A stretch of 64,000 bases of DNA, from the NCBI RefSeq assembly GCF_003148775.1, contig NZ_QGGW01000011.1:19582-83581 (forward strand), given 5' to 3'. Numbering within the stretch: position 1 is the first letter of the stretch; every line of letters starts with the position of its first letter. The notes under the pieces were generated by a model, which worked only from the letters and a program-made list of their open reading frames with translations, had not been told where the DNA came from and made no database searches. Position numbers and translations under genes: made by a program. Shown here piece after piece: positions 55,956-63,908 of the stretch. Origin of the DNA: Roseicyclus mahoneyensis (lineage in GTDB: Bacteria > Pseudomonadota > Alphaproteobacteria > Rhodobacterales > Rhodobacteraceae).

Positions 55956-57137
55956 ATGAAACGCGCTACTCTGGCGACCCTTGCGGCCGCCACCACCCTC
56001 GCTTTGCCTGCCGCCACCGCTGCCGACACGGTCGATATCGGCCTCCTTCTGCCCTTTTCGGGCGTCTATGCCTCGCTCGGCAACGAGATAGAGGCGGGTT
56101 TCGCCCTTGGTCTTGCAACCTACGGCAACGAACTCGGTGTCGAGATCATCCTGCACCGCGAAGATACCGAGGTGACGCCCGCCGTGGGCCTTGCCCGCAC
56201 GCGCAAGCTGATCTTGCAAGATGACGTCGACGCCATCGTCGGCATCGTGTCCTCGGGCGTTCTGGGCGCCGTGCGCGATCTGGTCGACGGCGCGGGCGTG
56301 CCGCTCATCGTGGCCAATGCCGGCAATGACGAAGCGACGGGCGAGGCCTGCAGCCCATGGATCACCCGCGTCTCGTTTTCCAACGGGCAGGTGAACCGCC
56401 CGATGGGCCGCTGGATGGCCGAACAGGGGATCGAGACGGTCTATACGCTGGCCCCCGACTATGCCGCCGGTCGCCAGATGATCGAGGGCTTCGCCGGTGC
56501 CTTCACCGAGGCTGGGGGCACCATCCTTGGCAGCGACTTTACCCCCTTCCAACAGACGCAGGATTTCGGCCCCTATATCGCGCAGGCCCAGGCCTCGGGC
56601 GCGGATGCGCTGTTCGTGTTCTACGCGGGTGGCGAGGCGATTTCCTTCGTCAACCAATATGCCAGCTTCGGCGCAGGCGACGACCTTCCGCTTTACGGGT
56701 CGGGCTTCTTGACCTCGCAGCTTTATGTGGATGCGCAGGGACCTTCGGCCGAGGGCGTTATCACCGCGCTGCATTATGTGCCGACCATCGACAACCCGGA
56801 AAACGCGGCTTTCGTCGCTGCTTTCCGCGACGCCACGGGCCGCACGCCGTCGGAATACGCGGTGCAGGGTTATGACGCCGCCCGCGCGCTGGTCGAGGCG
56901 CTGGAAACCGGCGCCCGCGACCGCGAGACACTGGGCGCGGCACTGCGTCAGGTCAGCTTTGATGGCCCCCGCGGTGCGCTGGCGATCGACCCCGCGACCA
57001 ACAACGTGGTCCAGCCGATCTATGTCTACGAGACGGTGACGGGCGAAGGCGGCATGACCCAGATCGTTCTGGCTCAATTGCCTGCCGAGGCCGATCCGGT
57101 CAACGGCTGCGCGATGCCGTCAATGCCCACCAACTGA
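55956..57137 (+). CDS. ABC transporter substrate-binding protein (branched-chain/aromatic acid type)
   Basis: A 393-residue periplasmic binding protein of the LivK-like family. The signal peptide ends ATA-A (residues 1-22). The mature start VDIGLLLPFSGVYASLGNEIEAG is typical of type I binding proteins. Located directly after benD, it probably binds benzoate or a related acid rather than amino acids; this is inference. CGGAGG upstream is a good ribosome binding site. Confidence 0.9.
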   Translation: MKRATLATLAAATTLALPAATAADTVDIGLLLPFSGVYASLGNEIEAGFALGLATYGNELGVEIILHREDTEVTPAVGLARTRKLILQDDVDAIVGIVSSGVLGAVRDLVDGAGVPLIVANAGNDEATGEACSPWITRVSFSNGQVNRPMGRWMAEQGIETVYTLAPDYAAGRQMIEGFAGAFTEAGGTILGSDFTPFQQTQDFGPYIAQAQASGADALFVFYAGGEAISFVNQYASFGAGDDLPLYGSGFLTSQLYVDAQGPSAEGVITALHYVPTIDNPENAAFVAAFRDATGRTPSEYAVQGYDAARALVEALETGARDRETLGAALRQVSFDGPRGALAIDPATNNVVQPIYVYETVTGEGGMTQIVLAQLPAEADPVNGCAMPSMPTN

Positions 57138-57146
57138 GCCCGAGCG

Positions 57147-57173
57147 GGCCGCCCGAACCCTTCGGGCGGCCCA
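57147..57173 (+). terminator. Stem-loop between the binding-protein and permease genes
   Basis: A perfect 12-bp stem GGGCCGCCCGAA / TTCGGGCGGCCC with loop CCC and no T tail, placed ten bases after the binding-protein stop. It likely protects the upstream message or attenuates transcription, giving more binding protein than permease. It mirrors the arrangement in the TRAP operon. Confidence 0.6.
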
Positions 57174-57201
57174 AACCCCTCTTGCAGCGCGAGGCTTTGC
57201 C

Positions 57202-58071
57202 ATGACCCACGACCTGTCGTTTTGGACCTTGCAGACGCTGAACGCGCTGCAACTGTCCATGCTTCTCTTCCTGCTCTCCATCGGCCTGACGGTCATCTTC
57301 GGGCTGATGCATTTCGTGAACCTTGCCCATGGCGCACTTTATGCGCTGGGGGCCTATATCGCGGCCAGCGTTGCCGCCACCGCAGGGTTCTGGGTGGCCA
57401 TTGTGGTGGCGCCCATCGGCGTCGCGCTGGTCGGGGTGGTGCTTTACGGTGGGCTGATCCAGCGGATGCGCAAATCCGGGCCGATGGCGCAGGTTCTGGT
57501 GACCTTTGGCCTGATCTTCGCGCTGCTCGACCTGACGCGCATCTTCTGGGGCGATCTGGCGCTGGCCATGGCCACGCCGCCCGCGCTTTCGGGGCAGGTG
57601 GATCTGCTGGGCGTGTCCTACCCTGCCTACCGCCTGTTCATCATCGCACTGGGAGCCGCGATCCTGGCCGCGCTGGCGCTGGCGCTGTCGCGCACGCAAG
57701 TGGGTGCCATGATCCGGGCGGGGGTCGACAATGACGCGATGGCGGCCTGCCTTGGCATCAACGTGGAGAGGCTGTTCTTCGTGGTGTTCTGCGTCGGTTG
57801 CGCGCTGGCGGGGCTTGCCGGCGCGGTTGCGGCCCCGCTGCTCAGCGTCACGCCGGGCATGGGTCTGCAAATCCTGATCCCAACGCTGATCGTGATCGTG
57901 ATCGGCGGGCTGGGGTCGCTGAAAGGGGCCATCGCCGGGTCGCTGATCTACGGCTTTGTCCAGACCTTCGGCGCGGTGCTCGCGCCGCAGCTTGCCTCCG
58001 TCCTCATCTACGCGCTGCTGGCTGCGGTCCTTGTGATCAAGCCGGTCGGCCTGTTCCCCGCGAAAGGATAA
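57202..58071 (+). CDS. ABC transporter permease, LivH-like
   Basis: A 289-residue inner-membrane permease with eight or so helices and the LivH pattern (GLTVIFGLMHFVNLAHGALYALGAY, RAGVDNDAMAACLGINVERLF). It forms the channel with the following LivM-like protein. Stop and next start are five bases apart. Confidence 0.92.
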   Translation: MTHDLSFWTLQTLNALQLSMLLFLLSIGLTVIFGLMHFVNLAHGALYALGAYIAASVAATAGFWVAIVVAPIGVALVGVVLYGGLIQRMRKSGPMAQVLVTFGLIFALLDLTRIFWGDLALAMATPPALSGQVDLLGVSYPAYRLFIIALGAAILAALALALSRTQVGAMIRAGVDNDAMAACLGINVERLFFVVFCVGCALAGLAGAVAAPLLSVTPGMGLQILIPTLIVIVIGGLGSLKGAIAGSLIYGFVQTFGAVLAPQLASVLIYALLAAVLVIKPVGLFPAKG

Positions 58072-58076
58072 AGCCG

Positions 58077-59081
58077 ATGTTCCGTCACACCCCCCTTCGC
58101 TACGCGGTGCTTGCCATTCTGGCCATCGCAGCGCTGATGCAGGCCTTCACCGCCGGCTATTTCGGCCTTGAGATCTTGATCGAGATCTTGATCCTGTGCC
58201 TTCTGGTTCTTGCTCTCGATCTGGTCGCGGGCTTTGGCGGCATGGTTTCGCTCTGCCATGGCGCGCTCATGGGCGTGGGGGCCTATGCCTTTGTCGCGCT
58301 GAACGCGCTGGCGGGGCTGGACCCTTGGCTTGCCGCGCTGGGTGCCGTCGCCATCACGGCGGCGGTGGCTTGGGTCATCGGGGCTGTCTGCGCGCGCAGC
58401 CATGGCATCTATTTCATCATGGCAACGCTGGCTTTCGGGCAGATGGGCTATTCCTATGTCTTCAGCGCGCCGCTCTTTGGTGGCGACGACGGTATCGGCG
58501 GGATCGACCGCTTCGATCTGACCGCGCTTGGCATCGACCTGAGCGATAGCCGTACCTTCGCGCTGTTCTGCCTTGCCGTGCTGGCCGCCGCCTACCTGTT
58601 CACTGTCGCGATTCTGCGATCCGGCCTTGGCCGGTCGCTTGCGGGCGTGATGCACAACGAGAAACGGATGAAGGCGCTGGGGCTCATCACCTGGCGCGTC
58701 AAGGCCGATGTCTTTGGCCTGTCGGGCGTCATCGCCGGTGTCGCGGGGGTTCTGGCCGCGCAGCACATCCAGTTCATCTCGCCCGGCCTGATGAACTGGA
58801 CCGTTTCGGGCGAGGCGCTGGTCGTCGTCATCCTTGGCGGTTTGGGCACGCTGGTCGGCCCGCTGGTCGGGGCCGCCGCCTTTGTCGTGATGAAGCACCA
58901 GCTGGGCGAGATCACGACCTATTGGCACCTGATTGTCGGCGTCATCTTGATCGCCGTGGTGATGAGCCGCGCCAACGGGATCTTCGGCTGGGTCGAGGCG
59001 CGCTGGGGCGCGCGCATCGAACGCCGCCTGTCTGACGCCACCCGCGCTTCAACCCCCAAGGAGGTTTCGACCGATGCTTGA
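58077..59081 (+). CDS. ABC transporter permease, LivM-like
   Basis: A 334-residue permease with about nine helices and the LivM pattern (LDLVAGFGGMVSLCHGALMGVGAYAF, LAGVMHNEKRMKALGL, EALVVVILGGLGTLVGPLVG). The start MFRHTPLRYAV is right after the LivH stop. It overlaps the following ATPase gene by eight bases. Confidence 0.92.
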   Translation: MFRHTPLRYAVLAILAIAALMQAFTAGYFGLEILIEILILCLLVLALDLVAGFGGMVSLCHGALMGVGAYAFVALNALAGLDPWLAALGAVAITAAVAWVIGAVCARSHGIYFIMATLAFGQMGYSYVFSAPLFGGDDGIGGIDRFDLTALGIDLSDSRTFALFCLAVLAAAYLFTVAILRSGLGRSLAGVMHNEKRMKALGLITWRVKADVFGLSGVIAGVAGVLAAQHIQFISPGLMNWTVSGEALVVVILGGLGTLVGPLVGAAAFVVMKHQLGEITTYWHLIVGVILIAVVMSRANGIFGWVEARWGARIERRLSDATRASTPKEVSTDA

Positions 59082-59817
59082 GACCCGTAGCCTCACCAAG
59101 AGCTTCGGCGCGGTGCATGTCACCCGCGCTGTCTCGCTCAAGCTCGAACGTGGCGAACGCCGCGTGATCCTTGGCCCCAACGGGGCGGGCAAGACGACGC
59201 TGTTCAACCTGCTGGTGGGCGAATTGACCCCCGACAGCGGCAGCGTCCATCTGGCGGGCGAAGATGTGACGGCGCTGACCGTGCCGCGCCGCGCCCGCCG
59301 GGGCCTGTCGCGCAGCTACCAGAAGAACACCCTGTTTGACGGGCTGACCGTCGAGGAAAACCTTGCCCTTGCCGCCGCCGTCAACACCGGCCACGCCACG
59401 CGGCTGTGGTCCGACAGCCTGTCGCGCCCCGAGATCCGCGAGACCTTGGCCGAGGTGGCGCATCAGGTGAACCTGATGCCCTACCTGCACGCCCGCGTTT
59501 CGGAGATCAGCTATGGCGTGCGGCGTCAGCTTGAGGTCGGCGTGGCGCTGGCCACAAGGCCCCTTGTCCTGCTGATGGATGAACCAACCAGCGGCGTCGG
59601 GCCGGAAATGTCCAAGGGGTTCCACGAGCTTCTGAACAACCTGCCGCGCGATCTGACCCTGCTGATCATCGAACACGACATGGATCTGGCCTTTGACGTG
59701 GCCGACACGATCACCGTCCTGAACTACGGCGAGGTCGTGTTCGACGGCCTGCCCGACGCCGCGCGCGGCTCGAAACTGCTCAAGGACATCTATCTGGGGA
59801 GTTGGGAAGATGCTTGA
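59074..59817 (+). CDS. ABC transporter ATP-binding protein, LivG-like
   Basis: A 247-residue ATPase: Walker A GPNGAGKTT, signature motif degenerate as ISYGVRRQLEV, Walker B LVLLMDEPTSG and a His switch in IIEHDMD. It pairs with the LivF-like ATPase. The LSGGQ-type signature reads SYGVRRQ, which is the usual variant in this subfamily. Overlaps both neighbours. Confidence 0.92.
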   Translation: MLETRSLTKSFGAVHVTRAVSLKLERGERRVILGPNGAGKTTLFNLLVGELTPDSGSVHLAGEDVTALTVPRRARRGLSRSYQKNTLFDGLTVEENLALAAAVNTGHATRLWSDSLSRPEIRETLAEVAHQVNLMPYLHARVSEISYGVRRQLEVGVALATRPLVLLMDEPTSGVGPEMSKGFHELLNNLPRDLTLLIIEHDMDLAFDVADTITVLNYGEVVFDGLPDAARGSKLLKDIYLGSWEDA

Positions 59818-60508
59818 TCTGAACGCCGTCTCGTCGGGCTATGGCGAAACGCAGGTGCTGCACGGGTTGAGCTTGCGCGCCGAACAGGGCCGGGTGCTGG
59901 CCATTCTGGGCCGGAACGGCGCGGGCAAGTCCACGACGCTCAAGACCATCATGGGCCTTTTGCCAACGCGGGACGGCGCGATCCGTTTCGACGGTCGCGC
60001 CATGCCCACGCGGCCTTTCGATGTGGTGAAATCAGGCATCGCCTATGTGCCGGAAACGCGCGACATATTCCCGTCCCTCACCGTGCGCGAGAATCTCGAG
60101 ATCGCGGCGGCGCGCTTCGGGAGCAAGGGCGCGGACTGGACGCTCGACCGCGTCGTGGACCTTTTCCCGCGTCTCGGAGAACGCATGAAGAATGGCGGTG
60201 CGGAGCTTTCGGGCGGCGAACAGCAGATGCTGGCCATCGCACGGGGCCTGTTGATGAACCCGCGTCTGTTGATCCTGGACGAGCCGACCGAGGGGCTGGC
60301 CCCCATCATCGTGAAACTGATCCACGACAAGCTGATGGATCTGAAACGCGCGGGCCTGTCCATGGTTCTGGTGGAACAGAACTTCGGCTTCGCCACCTCG
60401 CTCGCCGATGATGTGGTCGTGGTCAGCAAGGGGCAGGTGGTCTGGACCGGCAGCCCCGCCGCCATCCGCGCCGATGAAGATGTGCAGCACCGCTGGCTGG
60501 GTGTATGA
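59810..60508 (+). CDS. ABC transporter ATP-binding protein, LivF-like
   Basis: A 232-residue ATPase with Walker A GRNGAGKST, signature LSGGEQQMLAIAR, Walker B LLILDEPTEGLAP and EQNFGFA switch region. It is the last gene of the ABC operon; a GC-rich hairpin-like sequence lies between it and the convergent lysR-type gene. Confidence 0.93.
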   Translation: MLDLNAVSSGYGETQVLHGLSLRAEQGRVLAILGRNGAGKSTTLKTIMGLLPTRDGAIRFDGRAMPTRPFDVVKSGIAYVPETRDIFPSLTVRENLEIAAARFGSKGADWTLDRVVDLFPRLGERMKNGGAELSGGEQQMLAIARGLLMNPRLLILDEPTEGLAPIIVKLIHDKLMDLKRAGLSMVLVEQNFGFATSLADDVVVVSKGQVVWTGSPAAIRADEDVQHRWLGV

Positions 60509-60543
60509 GCAGGGCAGGGCGGGCCGCACAGCCGCCCATTCTC

Positions 60544-61434
60544 CTAGAAGATCTTGCGCGCCACCTTCTGCGCCAGCTTCACGAAATTCGCCACATGCAC
60601 GCCTTGCTCATCGAGCCGATAGCTGACCGACAGGGCGGTGCGCGCAATCTCGGGCTCGATCTTGAGGAACTTCATCCCCTTGCGGGGCGCGTTCGACACC
60701 GACTCGGGCACGATGCAGACGCCTTCGCCCACGGACACGAGGCTCAGCGCTGTCTGTAGGTCCATGCACCACACCCGTAGCGGTGCCTTGAACCCCGCTG
60801 CCTCGCAGGCGTTCAGCACGAAATCCGCGTAGCTCGGCCGAGGATACTCCGGGTAAAGGATCAGGTTGTGGGTCTCGAGGCGCTCCAGCTTGGCCACCGT
60901 CCGCCCGCCGGTGTCGACGATATCGGGCAGGGCAAGGATCAGCTTTTCCTCCAGCAACTCCCGCGTCACGAATTCTGCGTCCTGAAGCGCGGGCCGGGCA
61001 AAGGCCACGTCGAGTTCGCGCGAGACCAGCGCCCGGTGCAGTTGCGCATTGTTCATCGGGATGAGCGACAGGTTCACCTCCGGGTAATTCGCCCGGAAGG
61101 AACGGATGATGTTGGGCAAGATCCCGAAGGTCGCCGACCCGACAAAGCCGATCCTCAGCCGCCCCTCGGCCCCTTGGCCCAGACGGCGCACCTCCAGCCG
61201 CGTATCCTCCAACTGGGCAAGGATCGACTTGCCGCGCGTCAGCAGCCGCTCGCCCGCCTGCGTCAGCGTGATCGTGCTGCGGCCCCGGTTGAACAAGATC
61301 GCGCCCAGTTCCTCCTCCAGCTGCTTGATCTGGCGACTGAGCGGCGGCTGCGCCATGTCGAGCCGTTCGGCGGCGCGGCCGAAATGCAATTCCTCGGCCA
61401 CGGCGATGAAATAGGTCAGTTGCCGGAAGTTCAT
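60544..61434 (-). CDS. LysR-type transcriptional regulator (BenM/CatR-like)
   Basis: A 296-residue LysR protein. The winged-helix N-terminus MNFRQLTYFIAVAEELHFGRAAERL followed by MAQPPLSRQIKQLEEELGAI is close to BenM/CatM/CatR. The effector domain probably binds muconate or benzoate. It is encoded downstream of catA on the same strand, separated by a strong terminator, rather than divergently as is usual. ATC-N9-GAT sites occur at the catA and glycine-riboswitch promoters. Confidence 0.9.
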   Translation of the reverse strand: MNFRQLTYFIAVAEELHFGRAAERLDMAQPPLSRQIKQLEEELGAILFNRGRSTITLTQAGERLLTRGKSILAQLEDTRLEVRRLGQGAEGRLRIGFVGSATFGILPNIIRSFRANYPEVNLSLIPMNNAQLHRALVSRELDVAFARPALQDAEFVTRELLEEKLILALPDIVDTGGRTVAKLERLETHNLILYPEYPRPSYADFVLNACEAAGFKAPLRVWCMDLQTALSLVSVGEGVCIVPESVSNAPRKGMKFLKIEPEIARTALSVSYRLDEQGVHVANFVKLAQKVARKIF

Positions 61435-61470
61435 CGTCCATCCTCCGTGGCGCGTGCTGGCATCATGCCA

Positions 61471-61504
61471 AAAAAGAAGGCCCCCGGATATAAATCCGGG
61501 GGCC
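61471..61504 (-). terminator. Intrinsic terminator of catA
   Basis: On the minus strand an 11-bp perfect stem GGCCCCCGGAT / ATCCGGGGGCC with a four-base loop is followed by TTCTTTTTT. It lies 23 bases after the catA stop and should end the catA transcript before the lysR gene. Confidence 0.85.
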
Positions 61505-61527
61505 AGTCCGAGGGAGAGTTCAGGGGG

Positions 61528-62403
61528 TCACTCGGCCGCGACGGCCTGCTCTGCGGCGGCCGCCTTGAGCACGAAGTCAAAGGTGAAATGCAGATCGGTG
61601 CCCAGATCCTTGGCTGCCGGGTGGAACTTGCCGATCAGGCTTTCCTTGACCGCGAACACGCTGTCGTCATCCAGCCATGCGCTGTCGGCGTCGTAGATCT
61701 GGCTGATGAGCGGGCGATACCCCTCGCGCGAGATGATGAAATGCATGTGGCCGGGCCGGTTCGGGTGATGGCCCATGAAGCGCAGCAATTCGCCCGCCGT
61801 CTCGTCATCCGGGATCGGGTAGGGCACGGGTCGCACGGCGACAAAGGCGTAATGGCCGTTCTCGTCGGTCTCGAACCGGCCACGCAGGTTGTATTCCGGC
61901 TGATCGGGGTCAAGGTTTTCGTAGATACCGTTGGGCGCGTCTTCCCAGACATCCATCGTCACGCCAGCGATGCCGCGGCCCGCTTCGTCACGGATATAGC
62001 CTTCGAAATAAACGGTTTCCTCGTTGTCGAAATGCTTCTGGATGGTCGATGCCCCCTTGGGCAGAACCGGCGGGTTCTCGCGGTAGAAGGGGCCCAGAAC
62101 GGTCGACTCGCTCTCGCCACCTTCAATCGGGTTGGTCATCATGTCGACCAGAACCTCGATCCCCAGAATATCGCCCAGCAAGATGAATTCCTGCCGGTTG
62201 TCGCTGCACAGCTTGCCCGCACGGGCAAGGTAATCGCAGGCCGCCAGGAATTCATGGTGCTGAAGCTTCACGTCCTTCACGAAACCATGCAGGTGGCGGA
62301 TCAGCCCGGTCGCGATCTCACGCTCGCGCCTCGTGATGTCGCCATGCTTGCCGAGGCTCGCGATCACGACGTCGGTGATGTTTTGTTCGTTGACGATACC
62401 CAT
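61528..62403 (-). CDS. catA: Intradiol ring-cleavage dioxygenase, catechol 1,2-dioxygenase
   Basis: A 291-residue non-haem Fe(III) intradiol dioxygenase with the helical N-terminal dimerisation domain. Iron ligands by comparison with CatA: Tyr161 (NGIYENLDPD), Tyr195 (PVPYPIPDD), His219 and His221 (RPGHMHF). AGGAGGAG precedes the ATG at 62403. With benABCD and catB nearby it most likely cleaves catechol to cis,cis-muconate. The sequence is also similar to hydroxyquinol 1,2-dioxygenases, so the exact substrate is not proven. Confidence 0.9.
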   Translation of the reverse strand: MGIVNEQNITDVVIASLGKHGDITRREREIATGLIRHLHGFVKDVKLQHHEFLAACDYLARAGKLCSDNRQEFILLGDILGIEVLVDMMTNPIEGGESESTVLGPFYRENPPVLPKGASTIQKHFDNEETVYFEGYIRDEAGRGIAGVTMDVWEDAPNGIYENLDPDQPEYNLRGRFETDENGHYAFVAVRPVPYPIPDDETAGELLRFMGHHPNRPGHMHFIISREGYRPLISQIYDADSAWLDDDSVFAVKESLIGKFHPAAKDLGTDLHFTFDFVLKAAAAEQAVAAE

Positions 62404-62511
62404 GGCTTCAATCTCCTCCTGGCATGGCTGCATCTGGTGACGGGACAGGCCCATCGGCCCCCGTTGCCTGCATCTTGCGCGCCATGCCTGCCTTCTTCCC
62501 ATGCCTGTCAC

Positions 62512-62527
62512 GGTATCAGGTGATACC
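62512..62527. promoter_or_regulatory. Operator palindrome at the catA divergent promoter (perfect copy)
   Basis: GGTATC-AGGT-GATACC, a perfect 6-bp inverted repeat identical in both arms to the site before marR. It lies about 110 bases upstream of catA and about 135 bases upstream of the divergent SCP2-like gene. Confidence 0.65.
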
Positions 62528-62537
62528 ATATCACGTC

Positions 62538-62558
62538 AAGATAATCTTAAAATGAGAT
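62538..62558 (-). promoter_or_regulatory. LysR-type site (ATC-N9-GAT) at the catA promoter
   Basis: AAGATAATCTT, a perfect palindrome around one central A, continues into AAAATGAGAT and gives ATC-N9-GAT. It closely matches the element at 49298. It lies between the two palindromic MarR-type sites in the divergent promoter region, in a locally AT-rich stretch. Confidence 0.5.
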
Positions 62559-62571
62559 ATAAATTGCCGCG

Positions 62572-62587
62572 GGTATCGCTCCATACC
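62572..62587. promoter_or_regulatory. Second, imperfect operator palindrome at the catA/BKACE promoter
   Basis: GGTATC-GCTC-CATACC has perfect outer five bases on each side with a mismatched innermost pair. Same length as the other copies, 60 bases from the first. Two spaced sites allow cooperative binding. Confidence 0.45.
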
Positions 62588-62660
62588 CCCACCGGCATGG
62601 CGACAAGGGCGCGCGCCATGGCAGCAGGGCACAAGGATTTTCTTTGGGACGGAGGCTTTG

Positions 62661-63041
62661 GTGCTCGCAACCTTCCAGATGGTTCAGGACCGCCTGAACG
62701 ATACCCCCCACCTGTTGCGGCTCGGGCGGCTGTTCTCCGAGACCGTGCTGGTCGAGATCGACGGGCAGGAGATTTACCTGAGCTTCGAGCAGGGCCATCT
62801 GGCCGAGGTGACGCCGGGCCCCAGCCGAAAGACGCCCTGGCGGTTCGCGCTGCGCACCGATGCAGCAGCGCTGGCCGAGTTCTGGCTCGCCCGACCCCAG
62901 CCGGGGTTTCACGATATCTTCGGGTTGGTCAAGATCGGGCGCGGACGGATCGACGGTGACATCCTTTGCCTTGTGAAGAATCTCCGCTTCTTCAAGGAGG
63001 TGATGGCGCTGCCCCGTGCCATGCAGGGGCGCGTGGCATGA
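62661..63041 (+). CDS. SCP2-like protein of the aromatic cluster
   Basis: A 126-residue protein starting at GTG 62661, with GGAGG five bases upstream. The pattern IDGQEIYLSFEQGHL, TDAAALAEFWLARPQPGF and GDILCLVKNLRFFKEVM resembles SCP2 sterol-transfer domains, which bind hydrophobic or CoA-linked ligands. It shares no motif with muconolactone isomerase (CatC), which is otherwise missing here. The stop overlaps the hydrolase start by four bases. Confidence 0.55.
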   Translation: MLATFQMVQDRLNDTPHLLRLGRLFSETVLVEIDGQEIYLSFEQGHLAEVTPGPSRKTPWRFALRTDAAALAEFWLARPQPGFHDIFGLVKIGRGRIDGDILCLVKNLRFFKEVMALPRAMQGRVA

Positions 63042-63895
63042 GCTTTGAACCCATCACAGGCCGCTACCTGACCGTCACCGTCGCAGGGACAGCGCACCGC
63101 ATCTACCTGGAGGAGGCCGGCGCGGGCCGCCCGGTCCTGTGCCTGCACACCGCGGGCGCCGACACCCGGCAATGGCGTCACCTGATGAACGACGCCGCCG
63201 TCACCGACACCAATCGCCTCATCGCCTTCGACATGCCGTGGCATGGCAAATCGCTGCCCCCCGAGGGGTGGGAGACGCAGGAATATCTGCTCACGACCGA
63301 GGCCTATATCGAAACCGTGCTCGCTGTGGCGGCTGCCTTGGGGCTTGACCGCCCTGTTCTGGCGGGCTGTTCCATGGGCGGGCGCATCGCGCTGCAACTG
63401 GCCGCCCTGCATGCCCCTCGCTTCAGCGGCTTCATCGCCATCGAGGCCTCCGATTTCCAGCCAGCCTGGTATGACATCGACTGGTTCCACCGCCCCGACG
63501 CCCATGGCGGCGAAATGGGGGCGGCTCTGGTCTCGGCCAATATCTCTCCCTTCGCCCCGCCCACCGAACGCTGGAACACGCTGTGGATGTTCATGCAAAG
63601 CGGGCCGGGCGTGTTTCGCGGCGACCTGAGCTTCTACACGAAGGATGACAGCCTGGTGGCCCGTCTTGGCCAAATCGACACCGCGCAAACGCCGGTTCAC
63701 CTGCTGGTGGGTGCCTATGACCTGACCTGCACCCCTGAGGATGCGCGCCGCACCGCTGCTGCCATTCCCGGTGCGAGCATCGCCGTGATGGACGAGCTTG
63801 GGCATTTCCCGATGAGTGAACACCCCGAGGGCTTCGGCCCCCACTTCCTCGACGCGCTGGCACGGATGCCGATGCCCCGCGCCGCCGCTGCCTGA
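63038..63895 (+). CDS. Alpha/beta hydrolase, possible enol-lactone hydrolase
   Basis: A 285-residue alpha/beta hydrolase with oxyanion motif VLCLHTAGADTRQW, nucleophile elbow GCSMGG, an acidic residue in VGAYDLTC and catalytic His in ELGHFPMSEHP. In this cluster it could do the job of CatD/PcaD, opening the enol-lactone to 3-oxoadipate. The sequence is not close enough to PcaD to be certain. It is coupled to its neighbours at the start and lies 13 bases before the BKACE gene. Confidence 0.72.
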   Translation: MSFEPITGRYLTVTVAGTAHRIYLEEAGAGRPVLCLHTAGADTRQWRHLMNDAAVTDTNRLIAFDMPWHGKSLPPEGWETQEYLLTTEAYIETVLAVAAALGLDRPVLAGCSMGGRIALQLAALHAPRFSGFIAIEASDFQPAWYDIDWFHRPDAHGGEMGAALVSANISPFAPPTERWNTLWMFMQSGPGVFRGDLSFYTKDDSLVARLGQIDTAQTPVHLLVGAYDLTCTPEDARRTAAAIPGASIAVMDELGHFPMSEHPEGFGPHFLDALARMPMPRAAAA

Positions 63896-63908
63896 CAGGA
63901 CGATCGAC

